The notes beneath the pieces are model-generated. The model was not told where the DNA came from. It was given only the letters and a program-made list of their open reading frames with translations, and did not search any database. The position numbers and the translations under genes are program-made. DNA of 64,000 nt from Zeugodacus cucurbitae (lineage: Eukaryota; Arthropoda; Insecta; Diptera; Tephritidae): NCBI RefSeq assembly GCF_028554725.1, contig NC_071670.1, positions 32,048,001 to 32,112,000 of the forward strand, given 5' to 3'. Every line of letters starts with the position of its first letter. Positions within the stretch are counted from its first letter, which is position 1. This document shows, in pieces, positions 11,943 to 23,314 of this stretch.

Positions 11943-12639
11943 AAGGATTGCTTAGCTGTAGCTCAAATGTCGATCAAAGTTCGTAATGTCGCACGCTTGC
12001 ACACTTTAAACAACCGGCTTGAAGCTTTTGTGTAAGTATCTACATTTGTAGATTTGTAGACTTTTAAAAAAATTTTCCAGAACCAAATGAATGAATGAAA
12101 AATATAAATAATGTGTGCAAATGACACAAGAATGCATGTGAACTGCTGGCATGACGTGAACTTTGCAACATGTCAACATCCCTATGAGTGGCACGATTTG
12201 GTTCGAGTGCGCTGGCCTGCATTGGTGAAACGCAAGTATGTCACCTTCGCTGTGCTTTAGCTGCCTTTTGACAGTATGGTTGCTTGGGTGTATTTTAGTT
12301 CATTAAATTTTCAGTTTAAATAGCCATAAATATATGCCATTCAATTTCCTGATATATATGATAAATTGAATACATTTTGGCATAATGTTTTTGATACTGG
12401 CATTGCATTCTGAAAATTAAGCCTAATTTGACATTTGTATTACAAAGGATACACTTATATTTGGAAAAAATAGCTCATATATACTTCCTCCTTCAATGTC
12501 AGATCAAAGTTAAAACACCTCGGTAGGCACACCTTTCGCACACACCCAGCGAAGTGATTGGAAACTTTAACCGACTTATGAACTTTGTAATAGAGATCAT
12601 TTTAGATGGACTTCACTATTGTGGTATAAGGAAAGTGCG
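11943..12639. other. Intergenic or intronic, no gene seen
   Basis: If the minus-strand exon at 11706-11923 is real, this is its upstream intron. No second exon with convincing splice sites was found here. Confidence 0.45.
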
Positions 12640-12815
12640 CGGCGTTGCAAATCGATTTCGCATTTTCCATTTTCAAACTATACCATTGGGATGCCAAAGT
12701 CATATTATTAACTGAATTTCATTGAAATGGATCAAGTAGTTCCTGAGATATGAGTTTTGGCCCATAAGTGGGCGGTGCCTCCACCATTGTTCATTTTTTA
12801 TACCAATCTTAATGC
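12640..12815 (-). repeat. Rep-A, short internal fragment
   Basis: It matches the Rep-A interior in reverse orientation: tttcattgaaatggatcaag, then tagttcctgagatatg, then gacccataagtgggcg in slightly altered form, followed by the ccatttt block. The termini are absent. Confidence 0.7.
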
Positions 12816-15516
12816 AGTTTGTCTGTACCATCTTTACCATAAAATGTATTTCAATGAAAGAGGCCAACATTATCCGCTTGGCCTTACAAATGGATTGAAT
12901 GGAATGGATGGACATTAATAATTGAGCTTTCTGATAATTTTAATCTTTAATGAATTTTGTTCTCTCCAAATGCTAGTATTTAACCAACATATAATTCGGA
13001 CTTTTGCAAAACAAATTTTACACAAATCCGTGCTATGTTTTTATGTAACATTGGGTTTTCATTTTAGAGCAACGCGTTAAACATTTTTTGAATTAATTGG
13101 AATTTTTAAGTTCCAACCTGACGTAAACAAACATGATCCATGCTAACCATAAATGCAATCACAATTTGTTATTCTAATATCCTTCCTCAATTTTATAATA
13201 CCTTAACTAAAAGTACACCTTTATTTAAACTACCTTGTGAAGGCACAGTGGCACAGTGCAATCGCTTTACTACACTCTCTCAACGCCAACATATCAGTGA
13301 GTAGTGTCGCGGGTCAAATGCATTTTAATATTGAAAACATGTTGTCACCGACACAAATCCCTCCACCACCAACCGACCCCCCGCACATTACCAAAGCCGA
13401 CTGCCAGTGGCTGCACTTTTTCATAGACGCTTCACTAACATGCCGGACACATGAAATTCGTTGCAAGTAACAACAACAAAAAATGCAGGCAGAAATAAAA
13501 TTACGGCGAAATTTTTCAATAACAGCAATAAATCAAGTGTATGAACGCTGAGGGACCAGCTATAAATTACCGACATTCAGTTCAAACTGTGAATGACGGT
13601 GTTGTTTGCTGCTGGAATGCCTCCCTTAGTCGTAAGGTCAATGGTTGCTGTTTTTATTTTTGTAATTTGTGATGTTTTTGTGACTCTCACGAATGCTTTA
13701 AAGCTCATACTTCCTGTTACTTCACTCGTCTATTTGCCAAGTATATTTGTGTTTAGGGAGTCGACTTAAGTGAACAAAGGAAAACGAACTCTTCATATAT
13801 GTATGTACTATTTATATTGCTGTTAGATATAGGTGCACGTGTGAACATTCTTCCTATACATAGATTAGGTATTCACTTATGGATTTACGCAGATTGGTGG
13901 AAAATTGGCGAAAATAGCTTAATTGCCTAATATCCCAATGGATAGAAATATCCATACGGACTCTTTCTTTAAATATTTAGTGGGTAATCTCTTGAAAATC
14001 GAATAAGACATAAAAATATACCGGACACATATTTCGTACCATGGTGGGTAATTTAGAATATTTGATCTATAGTATACCTACCAAACTTAAAACCATTTTG
14101 ATAAAGTACCAACGGTGAGATTTATTCGTTCACTTTTACGGAATATATTGTATGAGTATGTAAATAATGTATCGTACACATTGTGTAAACACTTTGTGAG
14201 ATTACCCATTTTGTAGAAATTTGAGGCGGTCTTCAAACTTTCCAATAGTTTCGGTCTACAGCTCGAATAATAAAAATCAGAAACTTCTTCAACCATCCAC
14301 AACATTCCGTAGATCGTGGTGCACCGGATCATATAGTAGTTGTATAAGGAACTGGACATTGTCGGTACTTACTTAAGAATCGTAGTCCTTGTAAAACATA
14401 CTGTTAAAGATCTTATTGGAGATACTGCGGTAATTTTTTCGGTGCTGCCATGTCCGGTTCTAAGATCACTAGTGCTTTAACTTTAAACATATTTGTATAA
14501 GGAATCCTAAATTCAAGATCCAAAGTGTTAATGAACTTAAAATGTCACTAAATGTTAAATCCAAAACATGAAAGGGTTTCACTAAAGCTCAATATTTTTC
14601 ACTCCTAACCAAACATTTCCTAGAACTTGGTTATCGCAGAGTCAGAGCTGAATCAAGTGAGAGTCAAGTGTGGCTTTATAAAAGTAAACAACTAAACTAA
14701 ATTCGAAAATTCAGTTTTAGGAAGTACATATATAAATTCACATTTAAAATTACGCGAGCGTGAACGCTAACAGATGGCAACTGACGCCTGAATATCCGCG
14801 TCATACATATGTACCATATAAGCGCAGGCAGGTGTTTCGCTATATATTACACAACAGATTATTAGTACGTCCATATTAAACTCATGTAAGTGTTTTAATA
14901 TAATTCTTTATACATTTACTGCCTTTGCACATATGTAGATACATACAGTCGCTTTAAAGGCGTTGGTGTTATGAGCATGTTGAACCATCAGATGGCAGAA
15001 AGAGTGCTCTTAGCACAGATTGAAGATTTCATTTTGACGAACATACGAAGCGCAACATGAAGCGATAACAACAAGTTTAAGTGATATTAAACCATAAGTC
15101 TGCCTGTGAAACGAAGTTCCAATTTGAGGAACGATGAGTGGAGTGAATTGTAAAAATGCAGACATCAAGGAAAGTTACAATACGTTCTGAACATTTTTTA
15201 ATACATACGAGTTAAATTTGAACAGGTGTTTGTTATATTGGGTTTGAATATAAGCATATTAATATATGTACTATGTTAACTGTATCGCTACTAAAGTAAT
15301 AGTCGGAAGTGAAGAGTTGATGCGAAAATTACTGGAAACGTCTTTGAAATTTATTTATTAGAACTTGATTAACCCATATGCTTTGTATTCCGAATGTAAA
15401 ATATATGTGTATACATATATAAGAGATATAGTATTTGAATTAAAAATTTTAACTTGAAGTTGAAGTTGAGTCTTTTTAAAAATATTGAAATGAAGTACTG
15501 AAAGAAACACAGCATT
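12816..15516. other. Intergenic, no gene supported
   Basis: A 2.7-kb spacer. A hydrophobic 58-codon frame (ATG at 13593, stop at 13767-13769) follows tataaatt (13561) and ttcagt (13577), but the 18-base spacing is too short for a TATA/Inr pair. A Pro-rich frame at 13237-13470 lacks domain or splice support. The rest is AT-rich with catacatatgta runs. Confidence 0.45.
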
Positions 15517-16760
15517 AACAAGTGAGGAAAGGCTAAGTTCGGGTGCAACCGAACATTTTATACTCTCGCAATTTAATGAAGAAATTTTATTAAGATAACA
15601 CACAAATTTACCTATAAATTCGGCATACAGTTTAATAGAATAACGAAAATCGTCCTATATAGTGTATGAGGGCTGAGGTAATTCCTGAACCGATTCATTT
15701 TCACCAGTAAGGTACACTATAACCTAGACTATACACTCTCTTAATTTCGCTAAGATATCTCACATATTAACCAATATATATACGCAGATTAAAGCCCACC
15801 GTATTTTTGAAAAACCTATAATTAGGTATATGGGAGCTAGGAGATGTTATTTTATTTTATTATTATTTTAACTTTTGGAACAGACACTATTAGAAGAAAA
15901 TAATTTCCTCTGAATTACATTAAATTATCAGAGAGATTTATCCATATTTTCGGTTAAAATTTACCCTTAGGCGCGAAGTTCAACATGTTCGAGAACAGGG
16001 GCCTTGAAAAGTTATAGTCCGTTTTCGACAATTTTTTCTAAAGTGAAGCCAGAGATGATATGCACTATTTGTGTAAAGTTTTATTCCGCTATCTTCATTG
16101 GTTCCTTATTTATACATTGTAAAGTGAAGGAATCAGATGGAATTCACAATTGAGTTATATGGGAAGTTGTCGTGGTTATGAACCGATTTCATTCATTTTT
16201 CACACGTGTCATCAGGGTGTCAAGCCGAATTTCATTGAAATCTGTCGAGTAGTTCCTGAGATATGGTTTTTGACCCATAAGTGGGCGATGCCACACCCAT
16301 TTTCCATTTTGTAAAAAAATCTGAGTGCAGCTTCCTTCTGCTATTTCTTCTGTCAAATTTAGTGTTTCGGACGTTTCTCGTTAGTGAGTTAACCAACTTT
16401 TAGTAATTGTCAACCTAACCTTTGTATGGGAGGTGGGCGTAGTTATTAATCGATTTCTTTCATTTTTGGACTGTACAAGGAAACGGCTAAAAGAAACGAC
16501 TGCAGAAAGTTTGGTTTATATAGCTCTATTGTTTTGTTTTCCAAAAAATTACATCCAAATGTGCCCCTCCCTAATACGATCCTATGTTCCAAATTTTATT
16601 TTCATAACTTTATTTATCCGACATCCGGATTTCAACTCGTCTCTTCACCCTGATCATTTTGATATATATAACCCTATATCGTTTAATTTTATGACGTACA
16701 AACAATCGTTATGTGAACAAAACTATAATACTCTCTTAGCAACTTTTGTTGCGAGAGTAT
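15517..16760 (-). repeat. Rep-A, near full-length copy
   Basis: This full-length copy of about 1.24 kb is in reverse orientation. It begins aacaagtgaggaaaggctaa, then the hairpin ttcgggtgcaaccgaac and ttttatactctcgcaa. It ends tagcaacttttgttgcgaga followed by gtat. The frames inside, such as 16433-16762, are the family's own sequence read through and not a gene. Confidence 0.9.
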
Positions 16761-16775
16761 AACAAAACAATTAAA

Positions 16776-17146
16776 AACAAGTAAGGAAGGGCTAAGTTCG
16801 GATGTAACCGAAGATTTTATACTCTCGCAATTTATTTATTTAATTTTATTAATATAGAAAACAATTTGACTCACATATTCGGCATATATATGGTATACAG
16901 TCCATTAAAAGTTTGTAAACCTTAATATTAGGTATGTGGGAGCTAGGGAAAGTTATGACCCGATTTCTCTAAATAATTTGTTAGAAGATAGATAGACTAA
17001 CATCTGGATTTGAACTTTACTCGTCACCCTGATCATTTAGATATATGTAACCCTATATCTAACTCGTTTAGTTTTATGACTTACAAACAACCGTTATGTG
17101 AACAAAACTATAATACTCTCTTACCAACATTTGTTGCGAGAGTATA
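16776..17146 (-). repeat. Rep-A, internally deleted copy
   Basis: Both ends are present (aacaagtaaggaagggctaa at the left, ttgttgcgagagtat at the right), but about 870 bp of the middle are missing. It lies 15 bp from the previous copy in the same orientation. Confidence 0.9.
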
Positions 17147-17594
17147 AAAATGTATTGATTGGGCTTTGACAGTTGTCTCAGATTTGGTCACCAGAGATTC
17201 TTTTCTCTTATTAGAATTCACGACAGTCTCAGAAACAAAATCAATAAAATCAAGATCGATTTTGAAACAAAACAGATTCTACTCCTTTTTTAACTTTCTT
17301 AAACCCAATATACCATTTCTGAGAACCTCCTCGCTTATATCAGCCCTTATACCGAGAATATCATAAATTTGTGTGACATCTTAATCAAATTTAGCGAGCA
17401 AATTTTTCTATTAATAACATGTTCAACTGAAATAAAATAATAATAAATGGTACGTATTAGTTGCTCTCTCGATTCGCGGCGACTTAATCTCAAGTATCTA
17501 TTTATTGAGATCAGTTGGAATCGTGCATTCGTTGTGTTCAAAAGCTGCTGGTTGCTGCTCACATTAAAATAAAATAATTGCTACATAAATAAAT
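17147..17594. promoter_or_regulatory. Spacer and putative promoter of the first FReD gene
   Basis: There is no gene in this stretch. Close to the downstream start codon, tcagtt at 17511-17516 fits the arthropod initiator, with A+1 at 17513, 82 bases before the ATG. No clear TATA box is seen. The start codon is preceded by ataaataaat, a favourable AT-rich context. Confidence 0.35.
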
Positions 17595-18644
17595 ATGGAG
17601 CCTATTGCTATCGATACACTCTTGACGGTGTTTAATATTATGGTAGCCAGCCCAGGAAGTAATATACAGTTGAATTCGCAAGATATTGACGTCTCGTCAT
17701 TAATGCGTTTTGGTGGAGATGACGTGCGTATATATTTTTCTTTGATAGAAGTATTTTGTACATTACTTCTACTTGAATAGCAAAACTGAAAAGGTTTTTA
17801 ATATTTTCTTCTTGGTACTAGAATTTGCAGCAAACATGCGAAATTCAAGAGATAAGGAACCTGAGTGGGTACGTATTGAACAAAGTCATCATTAATATAT
17901 ACATATATGTATGTATGTTAAAAATTAATAATTTGTTTGTCAAATTCTTTGTATATAGCATTAATGATGTGGTGGAATTCCAAACAAAGGCAAACAAACA
18001 ACTTGAAGACATTATTAGCGATATAAAAGCCATCAATACTCACATAAGGTATTAAAATTATATGTATAACAATAATAAGTTGGAATATCTACTTAAATGT
18101 GCCTCTTTTATGCCAATTTAGCACCACCAACTCGAATCTTTGTTCTCAACGAAAAGTCGGAGAATTAGCTGTAAAGTTGCCACAATTGCCGAGGCCTTTT
18201 TCTGTTCGATGTGATAATAATCAATATGGTGGCGATTGGTTATTGATCGCCCATCGATATGTCAGTACCGTTCTTTTTCGTAGTGACTTAGGAGGTGTTT
18301 CAGAAAATAATGGTATTGGCGAATTTCACGGCGAATATTTCATTGGCTTTGATAAATTGCGTGCCATTACTGATAGTCAAATGTGTGAATTGCTTATAGT
18401 GGAGAACGATGAAAGGCAGAAACAATGGTATGATCATTATCAAACTGTGGCATTTGGGGCCAATAACAAAGTGAAACTGTTGGGCAAGCATAGTACCAAT
18501 CGCGGAGATAATTCTGTTGGTTTGTTAGTCCATGCAGAAGCGATCAATAAAAAATTAAAATTGTACTTGTATCCAAATACTGAAATTAAGATCTATTTAC
18601 GAAAAACTTCATTGAATGAACCTCCAATTTTTAAAGCAGCATAA
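17595..18644 (+). CDS. Divergent fibrinogen-related (FReD) protein, gene 1 of tandem cluster
   Basis: I read four exons: 17595-17723, 17831-17868, 17959-18048 and 18122-18644, all with GT..AG introns (donors gtgcgt, gtacgt, gtatta). They total 780 nt and encode 259 residues, with junction phases 0, 2, 2. The N-terminus has a short hydrophobic stretch (about residues 7-18) that could act as a signal peptide. Residues 62-82 could form a short coiled coil. Exon 4 holds a fibrinogen C-terminal domain start: PFSVRCD at 111-117, GGDW at 122-125, then the core GEYFIGFDKL at 156-165 and a YDHYQTVAFGANNK block. The domain stops there: the calcium site and the CA..GGWW..C end of ordinary fibrinogen domains are absent. 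Related families act as secreted lectin-like recognition proteins; the role here is unknown. Paralogues follow at 20320 and 23315. Confidence 0.8.
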
Positions 18645-18917
18645 TACTTTTGAATGTACACTGTCGTGTTAATAGAAATGTTTAATGGTTTTCAAAAATA
18701 AGACTTTTCTTTATGTTCCTCGGATGATTTGGTAATTCGGTGGTTTGTGTGATAATTGTATTATTTTTGTCCAACAAATTTCTGATAATGCTGGGTTTGT
18801 GTACTGAAGAACAAAATTCGAATATTGTGAGTATGGAAAATATTCTTCTGTCACAATGACTAATGAGAGTATCTGAAAAAATGCGAAAATACGCATGCCA
18901 AATCTTATGTAAAACTC
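18645..18917. other. Spacer after the first FReD gene
   Basis: Presumed 3' untranslated region and spacer. There is no clear canonical AATAAA close to the stop; aaaataagac near 18695 is the nearest A-rich candidate. Confidence 0.3.
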
Positions 18918-19600
18918 AGTAAGGAAGGGTTAAGTTCTGGTGTAACCGACAATATATATTCGGTATAAAGTCCACCAGAATAGCGGAAATCATTATTTAT
19001 AGTATATGAATACTGGTGTAATTCCTAGACCATTTTCACTAATTTTCATCACGACCAGATTTTGTCCATCTTCGGCACAGAGATACACTATTATAAGCAA
19101 CAGATCCTCTGTGAAATTCTTTAGAATATCTGACAGATTTACCTACAAATGACGTACTTGTACAAAGTTCTGTTCAGATACCTGGTGCTTAATTTATAGA
19201 TTGTACAACATATACTTTGCATGCGAGGTAGGCATGATTATAATCCGATTTCCTCCATTTTTAGACTGCATAAGGAAATGTCCAAAGGAAGGACACTATA
19301 GAGTTTGATTGATATGTATAGCTCTAGTAGCTTACGATATGTGTACAAAAAACTTAGTAGGGGGCGAGGCCATGCCCATTTCTCCAAAAATCAAAACATG
19401 CCCCTTAATAGTGCGACCAATTGTACAATATTTTACTTTTATTACTATAATATTAATTATGGCTTAGTTATGACAATTTATGTGTTTCCGGTTTTCGCAA
19501 TTTTGTGGGCGTGACAGTGGTCCGATTTCGCCCACCGAAAGCAACATGGTGCCTATGGTGCCAAGAACTAGCAACTTGGTTCCGAGAGTATAAATATTCG
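18918..19600 (-). repeat. Rep-A, diverged and shortened copy
   Basis: It begins cagtaaggaagggttaagtt with a damaged hairpin (ttctggtgtaaccgac). Interior phrases gtaggcatgattataatccg and tttgtgggcgtgacagtgg are recognisable. It ends with gagagtataaatat. It is more diverged than the copies at 21409 and 50698. Confidence 0.8.
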
Positions 19601-20100
19601 AAATCGGGTCATAACACTTCAAGTATGAGATCATGTATACCTATAGTTGACTTTGACTGCTGCCAAAAATTGATAAAAAAACTCTTCAATATTTCCCTAA
19701 CCCTTATATACCTAATAATGGGATTTTCAAGCTACCGTTTGGTATTATACCGCATAAATCGGAAAATATATGAGATATATTTGTCATATTTCCTGAATGG
19801 ATAGTCTTGTGTATACTAGTATTATGGTTTGGTGAGGAAAATAGGTGAAGTCGGTCTGAATAACAAAATTACCTGAAAACACGTTTCCGAATATATACTC
19901 TTTCCTAGTGTGGTTCCTGTCCCATTTTATTAATTTTGGTTAATGGCATTATATGAGAGTGGAAATGGTTCAGACCCAGTCACCCATCTACAATACCAAC
20001 CTCCTCAGGGTGCCAAGGAACAAGTGCACCAATTTTCCTCAAGATATCGCAATTTTTAATCAAATTATCGCTTGCGTAAACGGCGGACAGACAGACTTAC
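19601..20100 (-). repeat. Second Rep-A-like remnant
   Basis: It contains scrambled Rep-A phrases (cgaaatcgggtcataac, tgccaaggaacaagtgcacc, caagatatcgcaatttttaa, cggcggacagacagac) without either hairpin end. It is probably an older copy joined to the previous one. Confidence 0.55.
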
Positions 20101-20319
20101 GGAATTCAATTCGTTTCGTGACGTGATACATAATACATATAAGTCGAACAGAGGAATCAGCAAACTGTTGATTATTGAATATGTATTATGAATTAATATA
20201 CATATGTACAGCTCAATATGAGATAGTATAGTACCTATAGAGTCCAGTTGAATTAAAAAGTAGAAGCGCTCAGTACAGTTTGAGTTGTCATTTAAGTACA
20301 AGCAAAATAATTCATTAAA

Positions 20320-21180
20320 ATGGCCCAAATCAATTCTTTGGAGCGCGCATTTACGGTGTTGACATATCTACTTGCACCACAGCAATTCAATTATACTGGT
20401 AATCAAAAGGTATAGTACTTGGATATACTATTGATTTTTTCGTTAAACTAATATAATATTATTTTTTCATTTTTAATAAGCCAACTTGTGATCATTTTGA
20501 AGGCGATTTAAATAAGTAAGTAGACTCTCACACATACATAAATATCCATTAATACATAAATTTTTATACAGGGTAGAAAACGCGATCGTATCTATGACAG
20601 ATTTTGTGGATTCACTACAATCGATTTCTAATACTCTTGTGGATATCCAAATTGACCTGCAAAAGTACTCGATCAATTATTTTCAAAAATCCTGTAACAT
20701 TATATGAATTGATTTATTTTTGTTTGCAGCGAACCGGAACCCACGGTAACAAAGCCTTATAAATGTGTGGATAAAAGTCTTAGAAACCTTTTTTGTGAGG
20801 ACAATAGATACTCGAAGAATTTAGTGTTAATAGGACGTGTTCATTCGCCTATGTCACATGATCTATACCAAAAACTCTTGAACGGAATTCCATGCGATGA
20901 AAAATGCATCGACAGCGATACTGACTACTTTATTGGCATAAATAATTTTATGCAGCTCATACACAATCAATCGCTTGAGCTGCTCTTTATTTACACTGAT
21001 ACTGATGACATGGAACATTTTCATTATATTCCGGCATATCAATTTGATGGTATAAAGTTAAATATAGAAAGGGTTCGAAGTAGTATGTCAGATGTTTCTT
21101 TGAAAGAACTAAAAAATATAGAAAACCTGAAATTCAAGAATTTTAAAATATTCTTGCTAAAAAAGTTGCGAAATATTTAA
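20320..21180 (+). CDS. Highly divergent fibrinogen-related protein, gene 2 of tandem cluster
   Basis: I read four exons: 20320-20409, 20481-20515, 20572-20664 and 20730-21180. Introns are GT..AG and the junction phases (0, 2, 2) match gene 1. The product is 222 residues. Exon 2 keeps the same short Cys-containing segment (PTCDHFEGDLN here, QTCEIQEIRNLS in gene 1). Exon 3 is a heptad-like helix (DFVDSLQSISNTLVDIQ). In exon 4 the fibrinogen core survives as TDYFIGINNF (137-146), aligned with gene 1's GEYFIGFDKL; LFCEDNRY aligns with FSVRCDNNQY. The rest has drifted and ends in a Lys/Asn-rich tail. AATAAA lies at 21254-21259. An initiator-like tcagt sits at 20270-20274, 48 bases before the ATG. 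Homology to genes 1 and 3 is firm from exon structure; the domain label alone would be weak. Confidence 0.72.
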
Positions 21181-21253
21181 TACAAAGCTATAAGTATAGC
21201 TTATAGAAAAAACTGTTGGAATATTCAAATGCGAAATGATGGGAAAATGTCAA

Positions 21254-21259
21254 AATAAA
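21254..21259 (+). terminator. Polyadenylation signal of FReD gene 2
   Basis: AATAAA lies 74 bases past the stop codon at 21180, a normal fly 3' UTR length. Confidence 0.5.
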
Positions 21260-21408
21260 AACAATACAATACAGTACAATTTTGCTTTTGTGCCTTTTTT
21301 TAAACAATACAGAATATTAGTATATAGATCAATAAATTTTCTTAGGAGTCATTCCCTTTATCTCATGTATTTTCAAGTAATGTATATAATTGATTGCAAA
21401 CAATTATT

Positions 21409-22662
21409 AACAAGTAAGGAAAGGCTAAGTTCGGGTGCAACCGAACATTTTATACTCTCGCAATTTATTGAAGAAATTTTATTAAGATAACATACAAATT
21501 AACCCATAAATTCGGCATACAGTTTAATAGAATAACGAAAATCGTCCTATATAGTGTATGAGGGCTGAGGTAATTCCTGAACCGATTTCATTCATTTTCA
21601 TCAGCAAGGTACACTATATCCAAGACTATACACTCTTTTAATTTAGCTAAGATAGCTCACATATTAACCAATACATATATGCGGAATGAAGCTCACCGTA
21701 TATTTGCAAAACCTATAATTAGGTATATGGGAGCTAGGAGAAGATACTTTTGAAACCCTACAATGAGGTATATGGAGATGTTATGACCCGATTTTAATAA
21801 TTTTTGGAACAGAGACACACTATTAGAAGAAAACATTTTCCTCTGAATTACATTAAATTATCCCAAATTTTCGGTTAAATTTACCCAAATTTTCGGTTAA
21901 AATTTACCCTTAGGCGCTGAGTTCAACATGTTCGATTTCTGGGGCCTTGAAAAGTTATGGTCCGTTTTCGACAATTTTTTCACAAGTTGTGTAAAGTTTT
22001 ATTCCGATATCTTCATTGGTTCCTTATGTTTACATTATAAAGTGAAGGACTCAGATGGAATTCACAATTGAGTTATATGGGAAGTTGTCGTGGTTGTGAA
22101 CCGATTTCGCCCATTTTTTGTCCTTGTTATCAGGGTGTCAAGAAAATATTATATACCGAATTTAATTCGAATCGATCGAGTAGTTTTTGAGATATGGTTT
22201 TTGACCCATAAGTGGGCGATGCCACGCCCCTTTTCCAATTTGAAAAATCTGAGTACAGCTCCCTTCTGCTATTTCTTCTGCAAAATTTAGTGTTTCTGAC
22301 GTTTTTCGTTAGTTAGTTAACCCACTTTTAGTAATTTTCAACTTAATCTTTGTATGGGAGGTGGGCGTTGTTATTATCCGATTTCATCTATTTTCATGGT
22401 GTGTGGTTGGTTTTCGCCATTTTGTGGGCGTGGCAATGGTCCGATTCCGCCCATTTTCGAACTTAACCTTCTTATGGTGCCAAGGAATATTTGTGCCAAG
22501 TGTCGTCAAGATATCTTAATTTTTACTCAAGTTACAGCTTGCACAGACGGACAAATGGACAGACGGACGGACGGACAGACATCCGGATTTCAAATCTACT
22601 CGTCACCCTGATCACTTTGGAACAAAACTATGATACTCTGTGCAACATGTTGCGAGAGTATA
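21409..22662 (-). repeat. Rep-A, full-length copy
   Basis: It runs from aacaagtaaggaaaggctaa, with the hairpin ttcgggtgcaaccgaac, to gcaacatgttgcgagagtat. It carries the gacagacggacggacggaca array near 22560 and two tandem copies of a short attttcggttaaaatttacc phrase near 21870-21910. Its left part is close to that of the copy at 15517. Confidence 0.92.
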
Positions 22663-23314
22663 ATAATAAGAATAAGATAGATGGGAATCCTATTAAGCGT
22701 GAAAACATACTTATGTTCATAGATGTATATATGAATGTGTGTTTTAAATTCTTTGAAATTCAAATATACACACAAAACGTGGTGAAAAGGTTATCTGCAA
22801 TTTACGAATTACTAAATACTTAATTATTTATTTACTTATTTATTTTCTGAATTTAGAATTTTTTTTTAGAGCTCTACTGCACCAAATTCGCAATGGTTTG
22901 CAGGAGAACTTCCTATACACATACATATGTGGTTATGCATTATCAGTAAGGCAACTGAGAGTGACAAGAGTATATAATGCAAAGTTATATACTACATTAG
23001 GACAGTTCTTAATTGTGAAAGATATGTATACTTATATATAATATATTTTTAAGATTCGAATTCAAAGACGAAAACTACAACATTATGTATTCATTAAAAT
23101 GCCCGATTTTATTTTTCCATCCATCAACAATTGTTTCCCAGTGAAAATGAGCAACATGAATAATAATAAGAAATCGAAACTGAGACGACATAAGATAAGG
23201 ACCACCTTAATATATTATATTGCGAGCTTTGGCAAATGAATGATGAATCGTAAGAATAATTTAGTTTTGTAGCGTTGTTTCAAGAGTGAGGACCGGCGTA
23301 AGATTTTACAGACA
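22663..23314. other. Spacer upstream of FReD gene 3
   Basis: AT-rich with no supported gene. A T-rich tract ending in ag at about 22870 could be a splice acceptor, but no coding frame with family resemblance follows. Confidence 0.45.

Noticed and set aside
13593..13769. Hydrophobic 58-codon frame after a TATA-like and an initiator-like site
   Set aside because: The TATA-to-initiator spacing is about 18 bases instead of about 30, and T-rich DNA yields hydrophobic frames by chance.
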